Shown: positions 45,225 through 54,286, counted from the first letter of the stretch. The stretch: 64,000 bases of DNA from Eubacteriaceae bacterium (GCA_902362455.1 CABIWJ010000007.1:119903-183902), one strand, 5' to 3'. Notes: a model not told the origin generated them from the sequence alone. Numbers and translations: made by a program.

Positions 45225-46094
45225 TTATTTATCAAAATATTTTGCTTTGATTTCTTTAACAGGCATATCCTGTCCTGTCCAGATTTTAAATGCTTCAGCA
45301 CCTTGATATAATAACATATATAATCCGTTAAATGTCTTACAGCCATGAGCCTTAGCCATCTTAAGCAATTTTGTCTCCATTGGATTATAAATTACATCTG
45401 AAACAATCAAATCACTTCTTAATACGCTTTCATCAGTGATGATACAATTGTCAGTATTTGGAGCCATTCCGACACTTGTTGCATTTGTAAGGATATAACT
45501 GTTATCAATACTTTTATTAAGTTCTGTTTTATCAGCGAGGTCATAAAGACTTGCTTTACAGTTTGTGCTGGCATTAATATTATCAACTAAATGTTTTGCT
45601 CTATCAAAGAACTGATCCTTAATGCTGAATACGTTAATGCTTGCAACACCATCTAATGCGGCCTGTGTACAGATAGCTGTAGCAGCACCACCAGCACCAA
45701 GTAAAGTCATATTTTTACCAATGATATCGTGCCCAGCATCTTTAACAGCCTGCATATATCCGACACCGTCAGTATTATGACCTGTTAATTTGCCATTTTC
45801 ATTAATAACTGTATTGACAGCACCAATCATTTTCGCAGCAGGGCTTAAATCATCAACTAATTCACACATAAGATTCTTGTCAGGCATTGTACAGTTGAAG
45901 CCACGAACGCCCATAACCTTTAATCCATCAACGGCAGTTTTAAGATTATCAACGCCAACATCGAAGCATAAATATACATAGTCAAGTCCGAGCAAATTAA
46001 ATGCTTCGTTATGCATCATAGGTGAAATGCTGTGTGCAACCGGACTTCCAAGTAATCCTGTAAGTGTAGTATGTCCTGTTATATTAGTACTCAT
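45225..46094 (-). CDS. aroE: AroE, shikimate dehydrogenase
   Basis: AroE reduces 3-dehydroshikimate with NADPH. The substrate domain shows GSPVAHSISPMMHNEAF at the N-terminus and the catalytic-Lys and Asp segments NCTMPDKNLM and GHNTDGVGY. The Rossmann domain has LLGAGGAATAI. The length of 289 residues is normal. GGAGG precedes the ATG on the minus strand. It is transcribed away from aroD-aroK, which encode the adjacent pathway steps, across a roughly 200-base AT-rich spacer (46095-46298). Confidence 0.94.
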   Translation of the reverse strand: MSTNITGHTTLTGLLGSPVAHSISPMMHNEAFNLLGLDYVYLCFDVGVDNLKTAVDGLKVMGVRGFNCTMPDKNLMCELVDDLSPAAKMIGAVNTVINENGKLTGHNTDGVGYMQAVKDAGHDIIGKNMTLLGAGGAATAICTQAALDGVASINVFSIKDQFFDRAKHLVDNINASTNCKASLYDLADKTELNKSIDNSYILTNATSVGMAPNTDNCIITDESVLRSDLIVSDVIYNPMETKLLKMAKAHGCKTFNGLYMLLYQGAEAFKIWTGQDMPVKEIKAKYFDK

Positions 46095-46298
46095 AGTTTC
46101 CTCCGTTCTAACATTTATATAGAATAATTATTAATATATAAACGTAAATAATTTCAAATCATAATTAATAGTAAGCCCAGTTAGAATTAATGTCAATAAT
46201 CAGATTAGCATATTATTACATTTAGTTGTTAATTGTCATAAAACTAATCTTGTGGTATATTATGAATAAATATGATTTTCAGAAAGGCAGATAGACAG

Positions 46299-47111
46299 AT
46301 GAAGAAATTGCATATAGGCAATATCGTAATTGGAGAGGGTTTACCTAAAGTATGCGTTCCAATTGTGGCAGAAGACATTGATGAAATAAGAAATCAGGCT
46401 GTTAAAATTGCTGATTCCAGTGCAGATTTGGTAGAATTTAGAATAGATTTCCTAAATAAGAGCAGGGATATAGAAAATATTTTAAACGGTTTAAAAATAA
46501 TCAAAGATATTACAAATAAATGTGTTATCGTTACTTTCAGAACAGGCTTTGAGGGTGGAAATGAAGAAATATCAAGAGATAAGTATGAGAAACTTATAAT
46601 TGATATCTTAGAAAATGGAAATGTAGATATAATTGATGTGGAAATGTTTACAGGTGATGAAGCAGTAGAACGAATTGTAAACGCTGCACACCGTAGAAAT
46701 ACTAAGGTAATTATGTCAAATCACGATTTTCAAAAGACACCTGATAGCGAAGAGATTATTAAAAGACTTGAGAAGATGGAAAGTCTTAGAGCAGATATTG
46801 CTAAGATAGCTGTAATGCCAAAAGATAAGTCAGATGTGGACAGATTAATTTATGCCACAGTTACAAGTGATAAATGTTTAGCTATCCCTGTTGTAACAAT
46901 GTCTATGGGCGAAGATGGTAAGATAAGCAGGCTTGTAGGTGAGATTAGTGGAAGTACCATTACATTTGGAACTGTTGGAAAAGCATCAGCACCGGGACAG
47001 GTAGAGTCAGGTGAATTAAAAAAATTCTTAGAAAAAGTACATAACGAAGCAGAGTATTATACAGAGATGGTTGAGAAAATGTGTAGTGCCTGTAAAAGGA
47101 GATTAAAATGA
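46299..47111 (+). CDS. aroD: AroD, type I 3-dehydroquinate dehydratase
   Basis: AroD converts 3-dehydroquinate to 3-dehydroshikimate through a Schiff-base Lys. It is a TIM barrel opening KLHIGNIVIGEGLPKVCVP, with the catalytic His in MSNHDFQKTP, the Schiff-base Lys in DIAKIAVMPK, and the final loop SAPGQVE. The family N-terminus starts at ATG 46299; an in-frame ATG at 46272 adds nine unconserved residues. The stop overlaps the aroK start by 4 nt, so the two are translationally coupled. Confidence 0.93.
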   Translation: MKKLHIGNIVIGEGLPKVCVPIVAEDIDEIRNQAVKIADSSADLVEFRIDFLNKSRDIENILNGLKIIKDITNKCVIVTFRTGFEGGNEEISRDKYEKLIIDILENGNVDIIDVEMFTGDEAVERIVNAAHRRNTKVIMSNHDFQKTPDSEEIIKRLEKMESLRADIAKIAVMPKDKSDVDRLIYATVTSDKCLAIPVVTMSMGEDGKISRLVGEISGSTITFGTVGKASAPGQVESGELKKFLEKVHNEAEYYTEMVEKMCSACKRRLK

Positions 47112-47638
47112 AAAATTTAGATTATAATATTATGCTTATAGGCTTTATGGGCGCTGGAAAGACAACTGTATCAACAAGATTATCAAAAGATATGTCGCTT
47201 CCTGAAATTGATATGGATGCTTACATAGTTAAGAGCCAGAATATGAAAATATCGGAGATTTTTGATAAATATGGTGAAGAGGGCTTTAGAACCATTGAAA
47301 CTGAATGTCTCATTGAGATTATGAAAAATAAAGGAAATATAGTATCGTGTGGCGGTGGGGCAGTTCTTAAAGATGAAAATGTAGAGCATATGAAAGAAAA
47401 TGGAGTAATTGTTCTGCTTACAGCAACACCACAGACAATATATGAAAGAGTCAGGAATAGTAACGACAGACCTATTTTAAATGGAAATATGAATGTTGAA
47501 TTTATCGAACAGTTAATGAATAAGAGAAAAAGCAGATATCTAGAAGTGGCAGATATTATTATTGAGACTGATAATAAGTCGATAGCAGATATTTCTAAGG
47601 AAATTCAGTCAAAGTTAGTTGAATTTGCTAAAAAATAG
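47108..47638 (+). CDS. aroK: AroK, shikimate kinase
   Basis: AroK phosphorylates shikimate with ATP. It is a small NMP-kinase-like protein with Walker A GFMGAGKTT, the substrate Asp in IDMDAYI, the arginine in EEGFRTIE and the GGGA motif in SCGGGAVL; the lid holds NDRPIL. The 176-residue length is typical. Together with aroD (coupled) and aroE (divergent) it covers three consecutive shikimate-pathway steps. Confidence 0.94.
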   Translation: MKNLDYNIMLIGFMGAGKTTVSTRLSKDMSLPEIDMDAYIVKSQNMKISEIFDKYGEEGFRTIETECLIEIMKNKGNIVSCGGGAVLKDENVEHMKENGVIVLLTATPQTIYERVRNSNDRPILNGNMNVEFIEQLMNKRKSRYLEVADIIIETDNKSIADISKEIQSKLVEFAKK

Positions 47639-47667
47639 TTGAAAAAATGTCAATAATATTATAGAAT
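47639..47667 (+). promoter_or_regulatory. Possible efp promoter
   Basis: TTGAAA (47639-47644), a 17-bp spacer and TAGAAT (47662-47667) form a candidate sigma-A promoter right after aroK, leaving a leader of about 130 bases before efp. The call rests on consensus match only. Confidence 0.4.
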
Positions 47668-47800
47668 AAATAAAGTTATTGAGTTTTTTATAATTCAAAA
47701 GCTCGTGGAGTGTGCAAAAGCATACGTTCCTATGTCAGATATAATAATCGGACAACTTAATTAGTTTAATTTGTATGTTAATTTAAGGAGGAATATCTAT

Positions 47801-48358
47801 ATGATATCAGCAGGCGATTTTAGAAATGGTATAACAATTGAGATGGATAACAATATCTATCAGATTATTGAATTCCAGCATGTTAAACCAGGTAAAGGTG
47901 CAGCATTCGTAAGAACAAAATTAAAGAACATCAAAAACGGTGGTGTGGTTGAAAAAACTTTCAGACCTACAGAAAAATGTCCACAGGCAAGAATCGATAG
48001 AAAGGATATGCAGTATTTATATTCAGATGGTGATTTATATCACTTTATGGACGTTGAGACATATGACCAGATCGCATTAAATGCTGATAATGTTGGCGAT
48101 TCACTTAAATTCGTTAAAGAAAATGATATGGTTAAAATTTGTTCACATAACGGTGATGTATTCGCTATTGAACCACCATTGTTCGTTGAATTAGAGATTA
48201 CAGATACAGAGCCAGGTTTCAAAGGTGATACAGCTACAGGTGCTACAAAACCAGCAGTAGTTGAAACAGGTGCTACAGTATATGTTCCATTATTCGTTGA
48301 ACAGGGCGATAAGATTAAGATAGATACAAGAACAGGCGAGTATCTTTCAAGAGTTTAA
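47801..48358 (+). CDS. efp: EF-P, translation elongation factor P
   Basis: EF-P rescues ribosomes stalled at polyproline stretches. It starts [18 protein letters not shown], has the [15 protein letters not shown] loop, whose Lys is the modification site in many bacteria, and ends with the conserved [14 protein letters not shown] at 47801 follows AAGGAGG (47785-47791); ten upstream in-frame codons are not conserved. The length of 185 residues is exact for the family. A strong terminator follows the stop. Confidence 0.97.
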   Translation: MISAGDFRNGITIEMDNNIYQIIEFQHVKPGKGAAFVRTKLKNIKNGGVVEKTFRPTEKCPQARIDRKDMQYLYSDGDLYHFMDVETYDQIALNADNVGDSLKFVKENDMVKICSHNGDVFAIEPPLFVELEITDTEPGFKGDTATGATKPAVVETGATVYVPLFVEQGDKIKIDTRTGEYLSRV

Positions 48359-48373
48359 AATAAGGCATTTTTT

Positions 48374-48408
48374 AACCCCGCATTCTGTAAAGAGTGTGGG
48401 GTTTTTCT
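48374..48408 (+). terminator. Terminator after efp
   Basis: AACCCCGCATTCT (48374-48386) pairs with AGAGTGTGGGGTT (48391-48403) with one mismatch and runs into a T-rich tail. Confidence 0.9.
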
Positions 48409-48605
48409 TTGATTTTAAGGCATTTTTATAAATAATGAATGGATATTATATAATCCTTTTTGAATGAAAGAGAAAAAAAGAGTTCATATCGAAAACATAT
48501 ATACAATATTACCAAAAATTCATTATAAATATATATAATTTCCATAAGAAAGTATTGACATATTAAAATTACAAAGTAACTATATGATACATATGGGTTG
48601 GTGTA

Positions 48606-48625
48606 TTGTACAAAGTGTTGTACAA
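48606..48625. promoter_or_regulatory. Twin TTGTACAA palindromes upstream of the DUF5688 gene
   Basis: The 8-bp palindrome TTGTACAA occurs at 48606-48613 and 48618-48625, 12 bp apart, the second inside the larger palindrome TGTTGTACAACA (48616-48627). They lie about 20 bp after a TATGAT (48583-48588), with TTGACA at 48555 spaced too widely (22 bp) for a standard promoter. A repressor or activator operator is plausible. The rest of the 320-base gap shows no gene. Confidence 0.4.
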
Positions 48626-48728
48626 CATACTAATAATTTGTTGCAAAATGTTAATTGAAATTTTCTTAAATATATTGTATAAAATTAAGTAGTGGAGCGC
48701 TTTACAATACAATGGATAAGGAGATTAT

Positions 48729-49703
48729 ATGAACTATGACGAATTTGTGAACTATGTAAGAGAGGGTATGGAAGATGTACTTGGCGATGATTGCATAGTA
48801 TCTACACATAAGGTGCTTAAGAATAATGACATAGAATTAGAGGCATTAACTGTAATAAATAAAGAATCAAATGTTTCTCCAACGATATATCTGAATTCTT
48901 ATTATGAAGAATATAAGAAAGGAACTGACAAGGGTCAGATAATTAAAGAAATCTACGAGCTATATAATGAACATAGTTTAAAAATAAATTTTAACGTAGA
49001 TATTTTTAAAGATTATAACAAAATTAGTAAAAGGATAGTGTATAAATTAATTAATACTAAGTCAAATGAGAAATTATTAAATGAGATTCCGAGCTTTGAG
49101 TATCTGGATTTATCAATAGTATTTTATTGTTTGTTAGATGATGAGCTGTTAGGTAGTGCCACAGCATTAATACACAATGTACATATGGAAATGTGGGAAA
49201 TAGATGAAGCAGAGCTATTAAAGGTTGCAAAGGCTAATACACCTGAATTATTGCCATATGAATTAAAGAATATGAATGATGTTATCAGAGAAATGCTGAT
49301 TAGTGATTTGCAGCAGACTATATATGAAAAAGATGATAGGTATGATATGAATTGTAATATGCCTAGTCCTGATATAGTAGCAGATGGATTACTTAAAGAT
49401 ATAAATAGTGCAGGAAATGAAGTTGCAATGTACGTACTGACGAATAAACAGAAAACAAATGGTGCAATATGTATGCTATATGATAATGTGATTGAGGATT
49501 TTGCGAATGAATTAGAAAAAGATTTATTTATTTTACCAAGTTCTGTACATGAGATAATAATTGTTCCAGCAACTGATGATATTGACCGGAAAGAACTTGA
49601 TAATATGGTTAAAGATGTTAATAAGAAAGAATTAGATGCTATAGATGTACTTTCAGACCACGTATATTATTATAGCAGAGATAGAAGAGAGGTGTGCTTA
49701 TAG
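48729..49703 (+). CDS. DUF5688 family protein
   Basis: I recognise this as DUF5688, a family often found in Lachnospiraceae, frequently in several copies per genome, with no established function. The protein is 324 residues, acidic, soluble and without a signal or membrane segment. It opens MNYDEFVNYVREGMEDVLG; other visible features are SPTIYLNSYYEEYKKG and a C-terminal part with GAICMLYDN and LPSSVHEIIIVP. AAGGAG precedes the ATG. The frame stays open for 43 more codons after the TAG stop. It lies alone between terminators and AT-rich spacers. Confidence 0.75.
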   Translation: MNYDEFVNYVREGMEDVLGDDCIVSTHKVLKNNDIELEALTVINKESNVSPTIYLNSYYEEYKKGTDKGQIIKEIYELYNEHSLKINFNVDIFKDYNKISKRIVYKLINTKSNEKLLNEIPSFEYLDLSIVFYCLLDDELLGSATALIHNVHMEMWEIDEAELLKVAKANTPELLPYELKNMNDVIREMLISDLQQTIYEKDDRYDMNCNMPSPDIVADGLLKDINSAGNEVAMYVLTNKQKTNGAICMLYDNVIEDFANELEKDLFILPSSVHEIIIVPATDDIDRKELDNMVKDVNKKELDAIDVLSDHVYYYSRDRREVCL

Positions 49704-49835
49704 GCAGATAACATAAGTAATAATGTAAAAATATATAGTTTTATATTAGAAAAAATAAAGAATAATAATGTTAATGCAGAAAATATAAAAAAGAGATTGC
49801 TAGAACAGAATTATATTTATTTAACAAATATATAA
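49704..49835 (+). other. In-frame open extension after the DUF5688 amber stop
   Basis: Directly after the TAG at 49701-49703 the same frame continues for 43 sense codons, ending in TAA at 49833-49835. The hypothetical residues include KIYSFILEKIKNNNVNAEN and KKRLLEQNYIYL, which look like amphipathic helices. In DNA this AT-rich a chance open run of this length is unusual. It could be a C-terminus lost to a nonsense mutation or an amber read-through product. No ribosome site or start supports a separate gene. Confidence 0.4.
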
Positions 49836-50184
49836 AGTCATAATATGATTATAAGAAAGATATATATTAATTGCTAATTTTATTTAAGAACTAGATTAAT
49901 AAATAATTTATAATTAATATAATATCTATAGTCATACTATGACTTTATTATGTGTATATGAATTCATTTTATACACCTATCCAATAACTGGTAATTCTTA
50001 TATAAATTAGAAAATCAATAGTTTGATTCAAGGTTTGTGCCAAAGAAATATATGAAATACATACACTATGACATATAGTTATTAAAACTACATAAAAGTA
50101 TAGACAAATATACAAATTTATAATAGAATAGTGAGAGTATGAAAAATTAACTTATTATTTTCTGTACTATATATTGGAGGAAGT
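49836..50184. other. AT-rich gene-free spacer with a spaced inverted repeat
   Basis: No gene is supported here. AAAGTCATAATATGA (49834-49848) is matched inverted by TCATACTATGACTTT (49932-49946), 14 of 15 bases, and the right arm is itself an AGTCATA-C-TATGACT palindrome. A related ACTATGACATATAGT lies near 50065. The repeat may be a regulatory site or weak terminator for either neighbour. Confidence 0.35.
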
Positions 50185-50988
50185 ATGTTAAAAGAGAATA
50201 AAGAAACAAAGGACAGGATAATATATTATAGTGATGAACTGAATGACGAATTCGCAGGGGATGATATTGTTGCAAAGAAGATTGATGGTAATTACAGATA
50301 TATTAGAAAAGGAATACTAAGCAGAATAGGACATATTTTCTGGTATAGAATATTAGCAACACCATTAGCATTTTGTTATCTTAAGATATATTTTCATCAT
50401 AAAATTGTTAATAAGAAAGTATTAAAGGAAGCTAAGGGCAAGCCATATTTTGTATATGGTAATCATACACATTTTCTTGCAGATGCACTTATACCTACGA
50501 TTGCGAATTTCCCAAGAGAAGTTTCAGTTATTGTACATGCTAACAATGTATCAATGCCTTTGTTAGGAAGAATTACTCCAAGCTTAGGGGCTTTACCACT
50601 TCCAGATGATATAGATGCTACAAAGAATTTTATGAGGGCCATAGAACAAAAAGTTAAAGAGGATAAATGTATAATGATATATCCGGAGGCACATATCTGG
50701 CCATATTATACTGATATAAGACCATTTAGAAATATGTCATTCAGATATCCGGTTAAGAGTAAGGCGATGGCATTTTGTCTTACAAATACATATCAGAAGA
50801 GACGGTTCTCAAAGAGACCGAAACTTGTAACATATATTGATGGACCATTCTATGCTGATGCTGATAAGAACGACAGAGAGAAGAAACAGCAGCTAAGGGA
50901 TATGATATATGCAAAGATGAAAGAACGGTCTAAGAACAGTAATGTGAAAATGATAAAATATGTAAAGGTTGAAAAGAATAATGATTAA
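50185..50988 (+). CDS. PlsC-like lysophospholipid acyltransferase family protein
   Basis: This protein of 267 residues belongs to the PlsC-like acyltransferases that transfer an acyl chain to glycerol- or sugar-linked hydroxyls. A weakly hydrophobic segment near residue 50-70 may dock it to the membrane. The catalytic region reads GNHTHFLADAL; the spacing between the first His and Asp is one longer than the standard HX4D, so the active His is not certain. The second block reads IYPEAHIWPYYTDIRPF. GGAGG precedes the ATG. It overlaps the next gene, a GT8 glycosyltransferase, by 8 nt and forms one operon with it and the GT8-PlsC fusion. Confidence 0.8.
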   Translation: MLKENKETKDRIIYYSDELNDEFAGDDIVAKKIDGNYRYIRKGILSRIGHIFWYRILATPLAFCYLKIYFHHKIVNKKVLKEAKGKPYFVYGNHTHFLADALIPTIANFPREVSVIVHANNVSMPLLGRITPSLGALPLPDDIDATKNFMRAIEQKVKEDKCIMIYPEAHIWPYYTDIRPFRNMSFRYPVKSKAMAFCLTNTYQKRRFSKRPKLVTYIDGPFYADADKNDREKKQQLRDMIYAKMKERSKNSNVKMIKYVKVEKNND

Positions 50989-51820
50989 TGTATTATTTTC
51001 AGGAAATGAAAAGGTATTTGACGGTGTTCTTACGTGTGTTTTATCAATACTAAAGAGAACAGATACCAAAGAACCATTTAGATTTTATGTATATACGATG
51101 GATGCGACAAGAGTAATGCCTGAGTATACACCTATAAGTGATCCACTGATTGAATTTTTAGATGGAATTGTTAAAGAATATAATGTTGAAAATTCTATGG
51201 TTAAGGTAGATGTGACTGAGTTATATGAAAAGGAATTTGCATATTGCCCTAATGAGCAGGCATATTGCTCACCCTATACACTCTTAAGGCTATTTGCAGA
51301 TATTGTTCCTGATATGCCTGATAAATTGTTATATCTTGATGTCGATATATTATTTAACAGAGACATAAGACTGTTATATGATATCGATATAACTGAATAT
51401 GAATATGCTGCTGCCAGAGACCATTATGGTAAATATTTACTTAATCCTAACTATATCAATGCTGGTGTACTTTTATTTAATATGAAAAAAATACGGAAAA
51501 CAGGATTATTAGAGAAGTCCAGAAAGCTTATTAAAGAGAAAAAATTAGTTTTCGCAGACCAGAGCGCCGTATATAGAAGTACAACGAAGAAGAAAATGCT
51601 TCCACAGAGATTCAACGACCAGAAGTTTCTGCATAAACATACAGTGGTAAGACATTTTTCAAAAAGGCTATTTTATTTACCTTATCCCCATACTGATAAT
51701 ATAAAGCAATGGAGAGTCAGTGACATACATAGAGTATTTGGTTACTATGTATTCGATGATATTCTCTATGAGTATATATATTTAAAAAATAAATATGAGA
51801 GAGAAAGTAAAGGAGATTAA
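50981..51820 (+). CDS. Glycosyltransferase family 8 protein
   Basis: This is a retaining, metal-dependent GT-A fold glycosyltransferase that would transfer a hexose from a UDP-sugar. It opens MINVLFSGNEKVFDGVLTC, has the metal-binding DVD in LLYLDVDILFNRDI, and NPNYINAGVLLFNMKK, a typical GT8 block. The C-terminal third includes VRHFSKRLFYLPY. ATG at 50981 lies within the end of the acyltransferase gene, implying coupling. It has no membrane segment. The next gene encodes a similar GT8 domain fused to an acyltransferase. Confidence 0.85.
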   Translation: MINVLFSGNEKVFDGVLTCVLSILKRTDTKEPFRFYVYTMDATRVMPEYTPISDPLIEFLDGIVKEYNVENSMVKVDVTELYEKEFAYCPNEQAYCSPYTLLRLFADIVPDMPDKLLYLDVDILFNRDIRLLYDIDITEYEYAAARDHYGKYLLNPNYINAGVLLFNMKKIRKTGLLEKSRKLIKEKKLVFADQSAVYRSTTKKKMLPQRFNDQKFLHKHTVVRHFSKRLFYLPYPHTDNIKQWRVSDIHRVFGYYVFDDILYEYIYLKNKYERESKGD

Positions 51821-51826
51821 CTACTA

Positions 51827-53608
51827 ATGAGCAAAAATATTATTCCAATTTTCTTTTCATGTGATGACAATTTTGTAAAATATACAATTGTATCATTGAA
51901 ATCAATTATGGAAAACGCCTCAAAAGAATATAAATATGTAATTCATATTTTAAATACAGATATTTCAGAAAAAATGAAGAAAATCGTATTAGATATGGAA
52001 AATGATAATTTTGAGATTCTATTTGAAGATGTAACAGATTATCTTAAGTCCATAAGCGGAAAATTGCCAATACGTGATTATTATTCTAAAACAACATATT
52101 ACAGAATGTTTATTGCAGAAATGTATCCTGAATATGATAAGGCAATATATATTGATAGTGATACCATTGTATTAGGTGATATTTCCGAGTTGTATAATCA
52201 CGATATCGGCGATAAATATGTTGGCGCGGCAAGAGACCAGGTAATGGTACAGACAGATGTGTATGGTGAATACGTTGAAAAGGTATTAGGAATAGATAGA
52301 AATAATTATTTTAATGCCGGAATACTTCTTATGAATTGCGAGCAATTTAGAAATAATAAGGCATTAGACAGATTTGTGGAATTATTATATGATTATAATT
52401 TCGTTGTAACACAGGACGAAGATTATCTTAACCTTATTTGCAAGGATAATGTGTTTTGGTTAGAACAACAATGGAACACAGAAGTGTATGGAAATATTAC
52501 ATATGATGAAAGTGAATTCAAGATAATTCATTATATTATGGTATCAAAACCATGGCATTACAAAGATTGTAAATATGCAAATCATTTCTGGAAATATGCT
52601 AAGGAAACAGCAGTATATGATGAGATTAGTAAAGAATTAGAAAGTTATACAGATGAGCAGAGAAAAGAAGATAATGATTCGTGTGACAGACTGTATCAGA
52701 CGGCTTTAAACGAAATTGCTAAAGAGAACAACTATCTTAATCTTCTTAATAGTGGTATGTTAAAATCAAGAGACAGAATAGAAGTCTTAGGAAAGATTGC
52801 CAAACTTGAGAGTGAGGGAAGATTCGATGTAGATGTGGAAGAAGACCCACCTACGAAAGAATTACTTCCTGAAGATATAGATTATCTTAAGAAGAAATTC
52901 AAGAGTAAACTTAAAACAAAACTCACATATAGAATTGCAAGAAGTTATATGAATAATATGCTTGAGAATAAAAAGCTCATTATCCATGACATAAAGGGAA
53001 TTGAGAACTTTAAGAATCTTAATTCAGGTGCAATAATTACCTGCAATCATTTTAATGCATTAGACAGTTTTGCAATGCAGATAGCATATGAAGAATCAGG
53101 ACAGAAGAACAGAAAATTCTATAGAGTAATAAGAGAGGGAAATTATACGAATTTCTCAGGGTTCTATGGATTACTTATGAGAAACTGTTATACATTTCCG
53201 CTTAGTTCGAATAAGGATACAATGAAGAAGTTCTTTGAATCACTTGATACAGTTTTACAAAATGGAGATTTTATGCTGATATATCCTGAACAGAGTATGT
53301 GGTGGAATTATAAGAAACCAAAGCCACTTAAGAAAGGTGCGTATACATTTGCAATGAGAGCCAATGTACCGGTACTTCCTTGCTTTATAACAATGCAGGA
53401 CAGCGATGTACTAGATGATGACGGTTTCTATGTTCAGGAATATACAATTCATATAGGAGAACCTATTTATCCGGACAGCAGTAAGACAAAAGCTGAAAAT
53501 ATTGAATATATGAGAAATAAGAATTATGAAGTCTGGAAAAAGATTTACGAAGAGACTTATGGTGAAAAATTAGTATATTTATGCGAAAATGAAGATAAGA
53601 TGGCATAA
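51827..53608 (+). CDS. GT8 glycosyltransferase - PlsC acyltransferase fusion
   Basis: Two enzymes are joined in one 593-residue chain. Residues about 1-270 are a GT8 domain with the DxD motif at 110-112 (YIDSDTIVLGD) and NYFNAGILLMNCEQF. A charged helical linker (about 275-355) leads to a PlsC-like domain with the catalytic HX4D at His408-Asp413 (CNHFNALDSF) and the block IYPEQSMWWNYKKPKPL. The same two activities are encoded separately by the two genes upstream. The most economical reading is a pathway that both glycosylates and acylates one acceptor, perhaps a membrane glycolipid. AAAGGAG precedes the ATG. It ends 4 nt from the converging tRNA gene. Confidence 0.85.
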   Translation: MSKNIIPIFFSCDDNFVKYTIVSLKSIMENASKEYKYVIHILNTDISEKMKKIVLDMENDNFEILFEDVTDYLKSISGKLPIRDYYSKTTYYRMFIAEMYPEYDKAIYIDSDTIVLGDISELYNHDIGDKYVGAARDQVMVQTDVYGEYVEKVLGIDRNNYFNAGILLMNCEQFRNNKALDRFVELLYDYNFVVTQDEDYLNLICKDNVFWLEQQWNTEVYGNITYDESEFKIIHYIMVSKPWHYKDCKYANHFWKYAKETAVYDEISKELESYTDEQRKEDNDSCDRLYQTALNEIAKENNYLNLLNSGMLKSRDRIEVLGKIAKLESEGRFDVDVEEDPPTKELLPEDIDYLKKKFKSKLKTKLTYRIARSYMNNMLENKKLIIHDIKGIENFKNLNSGAIITCNHFNALDSFAMQIAYEESGQKNRKFYRVIREGNYTNFSGFYGLLMRNCYTFPLSSNKDTMKKFFESLDTVLQNGDFMLIYPEQSMWWNYKKPKPLKKGAYTFAMRANVPVLPCFITMQDSDVLDDDGFYVQEYTIHIGEPIYPDSSKTKAENIEYMRNKNYEVWKKIYEETYGEKLVYLCENEDKMA

Positions 53609-53612
53609 AAAA

Positions 53613-53684
53613 TACACCCGATGAGAATCGAACTCACGCACATGGCTCCGGAGGCCATTGCTCTATCCACTGAGCTACGGGTGC
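53613..53684 (-). tRNA. tRNA-Arg (anticodon CCG)
   Basis: Read on the minus strand, the cloverleaf is complete: acceptor stem GCACCCG with CGGGTGT, D arm GCTCAGTGGATAGAGC, anticodon arm with loop CTCCGGA (anticodon CCG, reading CGG codons), and T arm GTGAGTTCGATTCTCAT. The 3' CCA is not encoded: after the discriminator A the sequence runs straight into TTTTTT, which may end transcription. CCA must be added after processing. The gene converges on the GT8-PlsC gene with only 4 nt between. Confidence 0.92.
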
Positions 53685-53842
53685 ATACAGGTTATTTTAT
53701 ATTATTGTATGAAAAATTTCAAGAAGTTTAAGGCGTTAATTAACAGATAATGCCAAAGAATGTATATAAAGTACAGGATAACAGGTGTGTGAGGATTGAA
53801 TAGAATGACAGAAAAATAAAAAATGCAAAAACGTCAAGTCAT

Positions 53843-54286
53843 TTAGAAAGTTGGCTCATTATGTTCAAAAAGCCTGTCATTTATCTCTTCAATGCTATAG
53901 ATGCCATTATTAATGCATATTGCAATAATTGCATCGCGTGAATCCTTGGGATAGAGTTCTCTGTGACCAAAGATTTCTAAAGTTCTTCTGGTAGATTTTA
54001 AATCCATCTGAAATGCAATACAAAGCAGAATTACATTATCGCGTGAAGGATTTGCCTTTGTACCATTTAATAAGTCATAAATGTATGATTTTGATAGATA
54101 TCCTTGACATTTTTTAACAATATCGGAAGATTTTATGTTGTGTTTATACATATAATTAGAAAAAAATTCCCCTGTGTTAAATTCAACTCCGTATTCCGCA
54201 ACAAATTCATCAATGTCATTTATAGGAGTTTCATTTAAGATATTTAAAAGTGAAGTCGTTGGATGCTGCATCATATTTGTACTCAT
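53843..54286 (-). CDS. Helix-turn-helix (XRE-like) regulator
   Basis: A 147-residue protein with an XRE-like helix-turn-helix in the middle: residues about 50-95 read as SDIVKKCQGYLSKSYIYDLL followed by NGTKANPSRDNVILLCIAF, the pattern of a phage-repressor-type domain. The C-terminal helical part (RRTLEIFGHRELYPKDSRD, later DRLFEHNEP) is typical of a Lachnospiraceae regulator family that I have seen placed beside Ser/Thr kinase genes. It is divergent from the kinase gene at 54541 and the spacer holds four tandem 19-bp repeats, a likely operator. The ligand or signal is unknown. Confidence 0.75.
   Translation of the reverse strand: MSTNMMQHPTTSLLNILNETPINDIDEFVAEYGVEFNTGEFFSNYMYKHNIKSSDIVKKCQGYLSKSYIYDLLNGTKANPSRDNVILLCIAFQMDLKSTRRTLEIFGHRELYPKDSRDAIIAICINNGIYSIEEINDRLFEHNEPTF

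Noticed and set aside
48555..48588. TTGACA / TATGAT as a promoter for the DUF5688 gene
   Set aside because: The 22-bp spacer is too long for a standard sigma-A promoter.
53613..53760. Phage or element attachment site at tRNA-Arg
   Set aside because: No integrase gene and no duplicated tRNA 3' end were found in the window.
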